Shown: positions 5,501 through 10,431 of the stretch, in pieces
How the letters are laid out: each line of letters opens with the position of its first letter
Position numbering within the stretch: position 1 is the first letter of the stretch
Assembly: GCA_004211235.1 (NCBI GenBank)
Contig: SEEY01000085.1
Location: forward strand, 1-10,431
DNA: 10,431 nt
Origin: Rubrivivax sp.
GTDB lineage: Bacteria; Pseudomonadota; Gammaproteobacteria; Burkholderiales; Burkholderiaceae
Direction: 5' to 3'
Program-made: the position numbers and the translations under genes
The notes under the pieces: model-generated
Told to the model about the DNA's origin: nothing
The model's database searches: none
The model's input: the letters and a program-made list of their open reading frames with translations, nothing else

Positions 5501-7897
5501 TCACCCGATCTGATGGCGCTTCACGCGCGCCTCGATGCGCGCCCGCAGGCGCCAGCGGCCAGCGTCGAGCAGCATGCGCCCGGCCCAGCGGAAGACGTTG
5601 GACTCCCGCACCGTGCTGCGCAGGCTGGCCATGCGTTCACGCTGCTCGGCGGCCGGCATGCTGGCCGCGCGGTGCAGCGCATCGGCCGTTTCCTCGACGT
5701 GATACGGGTTCACGATCAAGGCCTCCGCGAGCTCCCGCGCCGCGCCGGCAAAGCGGCTCAGGATCAGCACGCCCTGCAGGTCGTCCCGCGCGGCGACGAA
5801 CTCCTTGCACACCAGGTTCATGCCGTCATGCAGGCTGGTGACGACGCAGATGTCCGCCGCGCGGAACAGCTCGTTGACGGCGTCGGGCTCATGGTGGCTG
5901 GCCAACAGGTGCACCGGCAGGTAGCCGGGCCGGCTGAAGCGCTCGTTGATGCGCGCGGTGACGCGCTGGATGCGCTCCTGGAAGCTGCGGTATTCCTCCA
6001 GCGCCGAGCGCGTCGGCGCGGCCACCTGCACGAAGACGAAGCGGCCGATCCACTGCGGCCATTTCTCCAGCAGGCGCTCCACTGCGTTGAGCCGCTCCAG
6101 GATGCCCTTGGTGTAGTCGAACCGGTCCACGCCCACGGCCAGGCACATGTCGGCCGGCAAGCCCAGCCGCTCGGTCACGCGCTGCCGGCACACGGCGACG
6201 GACGGCCAGCGGCTCACGGCTTCCTCCTCGGGCCATTCGATGGAAATCGGGTAGTTCTCCACCAGCGTTTCCTTCTCCCGGAAGGCGATGGTCGAGTGCT
6301 CATGCTCGATGCGCGCCTCCAGGTAGCGGTCCACTGTCTCGATGAAGTTCTTGCAATGAAAGCGCGTGTGGAAGCCGAGGATGGTGCTGCCCAGCATGCC
6401 TTCCAGGATCTCCTTGCGCCACGGGCAGATGCCGAAGGATTCGGGGTTGGGCCAGGGGATGTGCCAGAAGGTCAGGATGGTCGCCTGCGGCAGCTTCTCC
6501 CGCACCATCGCCGGCAGTAGCGCGAAGTGGTAGTCCTGCACCAGCACGACCGGGTCTTCGCTGCGCGCCTCGGCCACGACGGCGTCGGCGAAGCGCTGGT
6601 TGACGGCCTTGTAGGCCTCCCAGTCGGACTCGCGGAACACTGGTCGCACGTGGGCCACATGGCACAGCGGCCACATGCCCTCGTTGGCGAAGCCGTAGTA
6701 GTAGCCTTGCTCCTCCTCGGGCGTCAGCCAGATGCGGCGCAGCCAGTAGTCGTCATGGCCGGGTGGCACCGGCAGGCGGTCGTTCGCATCGACGACCTCG
6801 CGGTCCGCCGTGCCGCTGCCGTGCGCCACCCAGGTGCCGGAGCAGGCGCGCATCACCGGCTCCACGGCCGTCACCAGGCCGCTGGCCGGCCGCTTGACGA
6901 TGATGCCGTCGGGGCCGCGGTCGTGGATGTAGGGCTCGCGGTTGGAGACGACGATCACCTGGTCGCCGCTGATGTGCGTGTTCAGCAGCGCGCGCAGGCG
7001 CTCGGCATTCCATTCCGACTGCACGCCCTGCGCGCGGCGGAACTCGTCCTCCAGGTCGCGCATGCGGGCGCGCAGTTCGGCGGCCAGCGGTGCCAGTTCC
7101 GGCGCCACGTCGGGTGCGGAGGCCGGGTCCGACAGCAGCGGGCTCAGCAGGCCCTCGCCGCGCATCAGCGCCCGGGTGCCATTGACCCAGCCGCGCCAGC
7201 TCAGCTGCGCCACGGCCACGGTGATGACGGCGATCACCAGCCCCAGCCCGACGATCAGGCCGACGAGATAGCGGCGGGTGTCCTGGCTGCGCCGCTCGAT
7301 GAAGCTCATGTCGTGCAGCAGCACGAGCTGACCCACCAGCACCGGCTCGGCGGGCGCCGCTGCCACGGACGACGTGGCGTCCTGGGCATGTGCAGGAAGG
7401 TCGGCAAAGGCTGCCGATGCCGGGTCGGCCGGCAGCACCGGCCCCAGGGCCGGCGAGGCGGGTGAGTGCATCACGTCGTGCACGCCGACGTGGACGGGGC
7501 CGCCGGACAGTGCCAGCCGCGGCTCGGCCTGGGCGGCGACCTTGGCGGAGGCGGCGCAGGACAGCGTCGACGGAAAGCTCTCCGTGCGCTGCAGCAGCTG
7601 GCCGCTGGTGCTGCACAGGCCGATGGCGAACAGCCGTTCGTCCTGCAGGGTCCGGTCGAAAAGTGCCTGCAGGCGCGTCGTTTGCCCTGCGAGCAGCGCT
7701 TCGGAGACGGAATCCGACAGCGCGTTGGCTACCAGCATCCCCCGGCTGTTGAGGTCTCGGCTGAACCAGCGCAGGGTGACCTGATCCATCAGCGGCACCG
7801 CCACGTTGGACGCGGCGATCAACACCACCACCAGTGGCAGCAGGAAGCGGAGCTGCAAGCGGAATGGCCATCGCCAGGACAGGTTGAAAAGCCTCAT
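5501..7897 (-). CDS. otsA: Membrane receptor-type trehalose-6-phosphate synthase (sensor-OtsA fusion)
   Basis: A 798-residue protein; stand-alone OtsA is about 470. The GT20 domain (about 312-780) transfers glucose from a nucleotide sugar, normally UDP-glucose, to glucose-6-phosphate. Its motifs are VVSNREP (316-322), GLVTAVEP (340-347), [12 protein letters not shown] (400-411), QDYHFALLP (454-462), FWHIPWP (477-483), GFHT (508-511), [10 protein letters not shown] (590-599) and [13 protein letters not shown] (688-700). Before it lie a basic start, TM1 (about 16-37), a periplasmic region (38-209) with cysteines 95 and 114 and an Ala/Pro-rich stretch (143-188), TM2 (211-233) and a HAMP-like helical linker (234-293). 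By topology the enzyme domain is cytoplasmic. The usual GGL loop reads SGL (339-341), as I recall for this OtsA subgroup. I chose ATG 7897: codons between ATG 7930 and 7897 are A/T-ending and atypical, and the frame further upstream runs antisense into the divergent gene. It is coupled to otsB. Confidence 0.93.
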   Translation of the reverse strand: MRLFNLSWRWPFRLQLRFLLPLVVVLIAASNVAVPLMDQVTLRWFSRDLNSRGMLVANALSDSVSEALLAGQTTRLQALFDRTLQDERLFAIGLCSTSGQLLQRTESFPSTLSCAASAKVAAQAEPRLALSGGPVHVGVHDVMHSPASPALGPVLPADPASAAFADLPAHAQDATSSVAAAPAEPVLVGQLVLLHDMSFIERRSQDTRRYLVGLIVGLGLVIAVITVAVAQLSWRGWVNGTRALMRGEGLLSPLLSDPASAPDVAPELAPLAAELRARMRDLEDEFRRAQGVQSEWNAERLRALLNTHISGDQVIVVSNREPYIHDRGPDGIIVKRPASGLVTAVEPVMRACSGTWVAHGSGTADREVVDANDRLPVPPGHDDYWLRRIWLTPEEEQGYYYGFANEGMWPLCHVAHVRPVFRESDWEAYKAVNQRFADAVVAEARSEDPVVLVQDYHFALLPAMVREKLPQATILTFWHIPWPNPESFGICPWRKEILEGMLGSTILGFHTRFHCKNFIETVDRYLEARIEHEHSTIAFREKETLVENYPISIEWPEEEAVSRWPSVAVCRQRVTERLGLPADMCLAVGVDRFDYTKGILERLNAVERLLEKWPQWIGRFVFVQVAAPTRSALEEYRSFQERIQRVTARINERFSRPGYLPVHLLASHHEPDAVNELFRAADICVVTSLHDGMNLVCKEFVAARDDLQGVLILSRFAGAARELAEALIVNPYHVEETADALHRAASMPAAEQRERMASLRSTVRESNVFRWAGRMLLDAGRWRLRARIEARVKRHQIG

Positions 7898-7973
7898 GCC
7901 GGATCTCTGTGTATTTGTAAAAGTTGCCATGTCGTGCTGCGCTGCAGCAATCGGCGTGCCTTGAAAGGTAGAC
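7898..7973. promoter_or_regulatory. Divergent regulatory region between otsA and the GH15 gene
   Basis: This 76-base gap must hold the start signals of both divergent genes, unless promoters lie inside them. Bases 7905-7925 are clearly AT-rich against the GC-rich surroundings. TGCTGC (7935-7940) and GCAGCA (7944-7949) form a 15-base inverted repeat, centrally placed and a candidate operator. AAAGG (7964-7968) is a good ribosome-binding site 5 bases before the GH15 ATG. For GH15, TTGCCA (7924-7929) with AGCAAT (7946-7951) is a weak promoter candidate. No convincing pair is seen for otsA; TACAAA on the minus strand (plus 7911-7919 area) is only a possible -10. Confidence 0.45.
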
Positions 7974-9791
7974 ATGCCCGCACTGCCCACGTTCCCGCGT
8001 CCGCGCGCAGGAATGGACCTCGCGCTGATCGGCAATTGCACGGTCAGCGCCCTCGTCGAAAGCCGCGGCAGCATCGTCTGGTGCTGCATGCCCCGCTTCG
8101 ACAGCACGCCCGTCTTCGACGCCCTGCTGCACAGCGCCGACGGCCTGCCGCTGGACGGCGCGATGACGGTGGAACTGGAGGGGCTCATCAGCAGCGAGCA
8201 GACCTACGACCCGGGCACGGCCATCGTCCGCACCCGGCTGTGGGACGACCGCGGCCAGGGCATCGAGATCGTCGATTTCGCGCCGCGCTTCTTCCAGCGC
8301 GACCGCGCCTTCCGGCCCGCGCAACTGGTGCGCCGGGTGCGGCCGCTGGCCGGCCATCCGCGGGTGCGCTTCACCGTGCGCCCGCATGGCGACTGGGGCG
8401 CGACGCCGCCCACGTTGACGCGCGGCAGCCACCACCTGCGCTTCGTGATGCCCGAGATCACGCTGCGCCTGAACACCAGCGTGCCCATCACCTACCTGGT
8501 CGACGGCACCTGGTTCTCGCTGACCGGGCCGGTCAGCCTGCTGCTCGGGCCGGACGAGACGCTGGCCGGCGGCATCGACGACACCGCGCGTGAATTCGAG
8601 GAGCAGACGGCGCTCTACTGGCGCCACTGGACGCGCCGCCTGGCCGTGCCGCTCGAATGGCAGGAGGCCGTCATCCGCGCGGCCATCACGCTCAAGCTCT
8701 GCCAGTTCGAGGAGACCGGCGCGATCGTCGCCGCCATGACCACGAGCCTCCCCGAGGCGCCCAACAGCGGCCGCAACTGGGACTACCGCTTCTGCTGGCT
8801 GCGCGACGCCTTCTTCGTCGTGCGCGCGCTGAACAGCCTCAGCGAGATGGGCACGATGGAGGGTTACCTCGACTGGCTCTACAACGCCGTGCGCAGCGCC
8901 GAGGGCGGCCATGTGCAGCCGCTCTACGGCATCGGCCTGGAGAAGTCGCTGCCGGAGTCCGTCATCGCTCGCGCGGCCGGCTACCGCGGCATGGGGCCGG
9001 TGCGCGTGGGCAACCAGGCGCAGGAGCATTTCCAGCATGACGTCTACGGCAACGTCGTGCTCGGCGCCGCCCAGGCCTTCCATGACCACCGCCTCTTCCG
9101 CCAGGGCAATGCGGCCGACTTCGCCGCGCTGGAGATGATGGGCGAGCGCGCCTGGGCGCTGCATGACCAGCCCGACGCCGGCATCTGGGAACTGCGCACG
9201 CGCGCCCGGGTCCACACCTCGTCGGCGCTGATGTGCTGGGCCGCCTGCGACCGCCTGGCCCGCATCGCGGCGGTGCTGAAGCTCAGTGACCGCGCCGCGC
9301 TCTGGTACGAGCGCGCGGCCATCATCCACACCGCCATCACCACGCAGGCCTGGAACGAGGAGCGCCAGGCCTTTGCCGAAAGCCTCGGCGGCCGCGATCT
9401 CGATGCCAGCGTGCTGCTGATGGGCGAGGTCGGCTTCCTGCCGCGCCAGGATCCACGCTTCATCAGCACGGTCAACGCCATGGAAGCCTCGCTGTGCGAC
9501 GGCCCGTTCATGCGCCGCTACGAGGCCGAGGACGATTTCGGCCGGCCCGAGGTGGCGTTCAACGTCTGCTCGTTCTGGCGCGTCGATGCGCTCGCCCGCA
9601 TCGGCCGCAAGGAGGAGGCCCGCGAGGCCTTTGAAGCCCTGCTGGCCCGCCGCAACCATGTCGGCCTGTTGAGCGAGGACCTCGATGTCCGGACGGGCGA
9701 GCTGTGGGGCAACTTTCCGCAGACCTATTCGATGGTCGGCATCATCAACGGCGCGGTGCGGCTGTCGGCGCCGTGGGACAGCGTGGTCTGA
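7974..9791 (+). CDS. Glycoside hydrolase family 15 protein (glucoamylase or trehalase type)
   Basis: A 605-residue GH15 enzyme of normal length. GH15 members are inverting alpha-glucosidases and include glucoamylase, glucodextranase and some bacterial alpha,alpha-trehalases. The N-terminal beta-sandwich domain opens with MDLALIGNCTVSALV (from 14) and SIVWCCMPRFDS. The (alpha/alpha)6 catalytic barrel carries NWDYRFCWLRDA (268-279), AGIWELR with E406 as the likely general acid, and TGELWGNFPQTYS with E576 as the likely general base. No signal peptide is present, so it acts in the cytoplasm. ATG 7974 has a good ribosome-binding site (AAAGG); ATG 8013 is an alternative. Its divergent position beside otsA-otsB makes trehalose, or alpha-glucan turnover linked to it, the most likely substrate. 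That is inference from context; sequence alone does not separate glucoamylase from trehalase. Confidence 0.92.
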   Translation: MPALPTFPRPRAGMDLALIGNCTVSALVESRGSIVWCCMPRFDSTPVFDALLHSADGLPLDGAMTVELEGLISSEQTYDPGTAIVRTRLWDDRGQGIEIVDFAPRFFQRDRAFRPAQLVRRVRPLAGHPRVRFTVRPHGDWGATPPTLTRGSHHLRFVMPEITLRLNTSVPITYLVDGTWFSLTGPVSLLLGPDETLAGGIDDTAREFEEQTALYWRHWTRRLAVPLEWQEAVIRAAITLKLCQFEETGAIVAAMTTSLPEAPNSGRNWDYRFCWLRDAFFVVRALNSLSEMGTMEGYLDWLYNAVRSAEGGHVQPLYGIGLEKSLPESVIARAAGYRGMGPVRVGNQAQEHFQHDVYGNVVLGAAQAFHDHRLFRQGNAADFAALEMMGERAWALHDQPDAGIWELRTRARVHTSSALMCWAACDRLARIAAVLKLSDRAALWYERAAIIHTAITTQAWNEERQAFAESLGGRDLDASVLLMGEVGFLPRQDPRFISTVNAMEASLCDGPFMRRYEAEDDFGRPEVAFNVCSFWRVDALARIGRKEEAREAFEALLARRNHVGLLSEDLDVRTGELWGNFPQTYSMVGIINGAVRLSAPWDSVV

Positions 9792-9796
9792 ATGCT

Positions 9797-9827
9797 GGGA
9801 GCGGCGCTGGCCCGCCCCGTGGCTCCC
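9797..9827. terminator. Weak inverted repeat between convergent genes
   Basis: GGGAGC (9797-9802) and GCTCCC (9822-9827) are perfect complements separated by 19 GC-rich bases. They lie in the 37-base gap between the converging GH15 and cnoX genes. It could end both transcripts, but the loop is long and no T-run flanks it. Confidence 0.3.
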
Positions 9828-9828
9828 G

Positions 9829-10431
9829 TCAGAACAGCGCCATCGACAGCTTGCGGCGGTACTGGTCGATCAGCGGGTCGCTGTGCACCACGGCGGCCTT
9901 GCCGGCAAGCTCGAGCGTGCCGGTCTTCGCCTCTGCGGCCTGCTTGGGCGCCGGCCGGGTCAGCAGCTCGAGGATGGCCACGTACATCTTGCGCGCCGCC
10001 TCGCCGTTCCAGGCCTTGTCGCGCATGATGATTTCCAGCAGCTCGTCCATGGCCGCCGTGAAGCGCTGGCCGGCCAGGTGCACCTGGGCCAGCGTGTAGC
10101 GGGCGTCGAAGTCCCGCTTGTTGGCCGCGATGGCCGCCTGCAGCGCTGCCTCGTCCTGCCCGGCGGCGTCTTCCAGCGCGGTCAGCCAGGTGGCGAGCGC
10201 GGCGAAGCGGGCATGCGGCACGATGGTGTCGGCCGCCCGCGCAGCCACGGGGGCGAAGGCCGCCCGGGCGTCCTGCAGCAGGCCCAGCTCCAGCAGCGCC
10301 TTCACGTAGTCGAACCGCGCGGTCTCGTTGGCCGGGTCGGTCTGCACCGCGTGGGCCAGCTTGGCCAGGGCGGCTTCCAGGTCCCCTTCGGCCATCAGGC
10401 CCTCGGCCTCGGCCACGTCGGCCTCGGCTTC
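9829..10431 (-). CDS. cnoX: CnoX/YbbN thioredoxin-TPR co-chaperone (C-terminal part, cut by window edge)
   Basis: The frame is open to the window edge, so only the C-terminal 200 residues are seen; the N-terminal thioredoxin domain lies outside. CnoX (YbbN) is a cytoplasmic holdase that protects substrates from oxidative aggregation and works with GroEL and DnaK. The visible part is all helical TPR-type sequence: the EAEGLMAEGDLEAALAKLAHAV repeat followed by DPANETARFDYVKALLELG, then ARYTLAQVHLAGQRFTAAMDELLEIIMRDKAWNGEAARKMYVAILELL. The C-terminus DPLIDQYRRKLSMALF is close to the typical YbbN ending (DP..YRRKLS..L). The GTG at 10416 is an internal valine, not a start. It converges on the GH15 gene with a 37-base gap and has no evident link to the trehalose locus. 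Confidence 0.88.
   Translation of the reverse strand, partial: EAEADVAEAEGLMAEGDLEAALAKLAHAVQTDPANETARFDYVKALLELGLLQDARAAFAPVAARAADTIVPHARFAALATWLTALEDAAGQDEAALQAAIAANKRDFDARYTLAQVHLAGQRFTAAMDELLEIIMRDKAWNGEAARKMYVAILELLTRPAPKQAAEAKTGTLELAGKAAVVHSDPLIDQYRRKLSMALF

Noticed and set aside
5513..7465. Two long plus-strand open frames (5513-6520 and 6527-7465) opposite otsA
   Set aside because: They are shadows of otsA with composition artefacts (many His, Gln, Arg, Ala) and no domain or start signal.
5501..7897. OtsA fusion read as a sensor histidine kinase or diguanylate cyclase
   Set aside because: Only a HAMP-like linker is present. No H-box, ATPase or GGDEF motif occurs, and the whole C-terminal part is GT20.
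7898..8188. Upstream extension of OtsA to 8188 (895 residues) or 7930
   Set aside because: The extension to 8188 runs antisense through the start of GH15. Codons from 7930 to 7898 are A/T-ending and unlike the gene, and [10 protein letters not shown] followed by TM1 is a natural start.
6753..9659. 968-codon open frame on the minus strand across GH15 and the otsA 5' half
   Set aside because: It is antisense to GH15 and out of frame with otsA. The product is low-complexity Ala/Arg/Gly/Gln with no recognisable motif, while both overlapped genes have complete catalytic motifs.
1..10431. tRNA, rRNA, CRISPR array, transposase or integrase
   Set aside because: I saw no regularly spaced repeats, no tRNA-like cloverleaf or rRNA sequence, and no transposase or integrase motif in any supported frame. 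The toxin-antitoxin cassette carries no mobility gene of its own.

Overview
The window is very GC-rich, with strong G/C preference at third codon positions. That produces long antisense shadow reading frames, which I left out. Gene content and two intergenic repeat types suggest a betaproteobacterium of the order Burkholderiales, probably near Rubrivivax, Roseateles or Leptothrix. This placement is inferred from protein family flavour and repeat style, not from a database search.

Layout. Positions 1-226 hold no confident gene: possibly the last codons of an upstream gene, then a GC-rich stem-loop. On the + strand follow a DUF535 (VirK/YbjX-type) protein (227-1144), glutathione synthetase gshB (1196-2143) and an exported DUF885 metallopeptidase-like protein (2218-3918). 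A palindrome-rich repeat sits between the last two and contains the DUF885 start codon. On the - strand is a compact type II toxin-antitoxin cassette, with a Phd-type antitoxin (4394-4642) overlapping a PIN/VapC-type toxin (4011-4397). It has its own promoter/operator and is bracketed by imperfect 25-bp direct repeats.

Next is a trehalose locus. otsA (5501-7897) and otsB (4740-5495) are transcribed leftward and appear translationally coupled. A GH15 glucoamylase/trehalase-type hydrolase (7974-9791) is transcribed rightward from the same 76-bp intergenic region. OtsA converts UDP-glucose plus glucose-6-phosphate to trehalose-6-phosphate, OtsB removes the phosphate, and the GH15 enzyme could hydrolyse trehalose or related alpha-glucosides. 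The locus may therefore hold both making and breaking of trehalose. The window ends in the C-terminal 200 residues of a CnoX/YbbN thioredoxin-TPR co-chaperone on the - strand.

The most striking element is OtsA itself. Its glycosyltransferase domain is preceded by about 310 residues built like a bacterial transmembrane receptor: membrane helix, roughly 170-residue periplasmic domain with two cysteines, second membrane helix and a HAMP-like helical linker. This looks like a receptor whose output is a sugar-synthesising enzyme rather than a kinase or cyclase.
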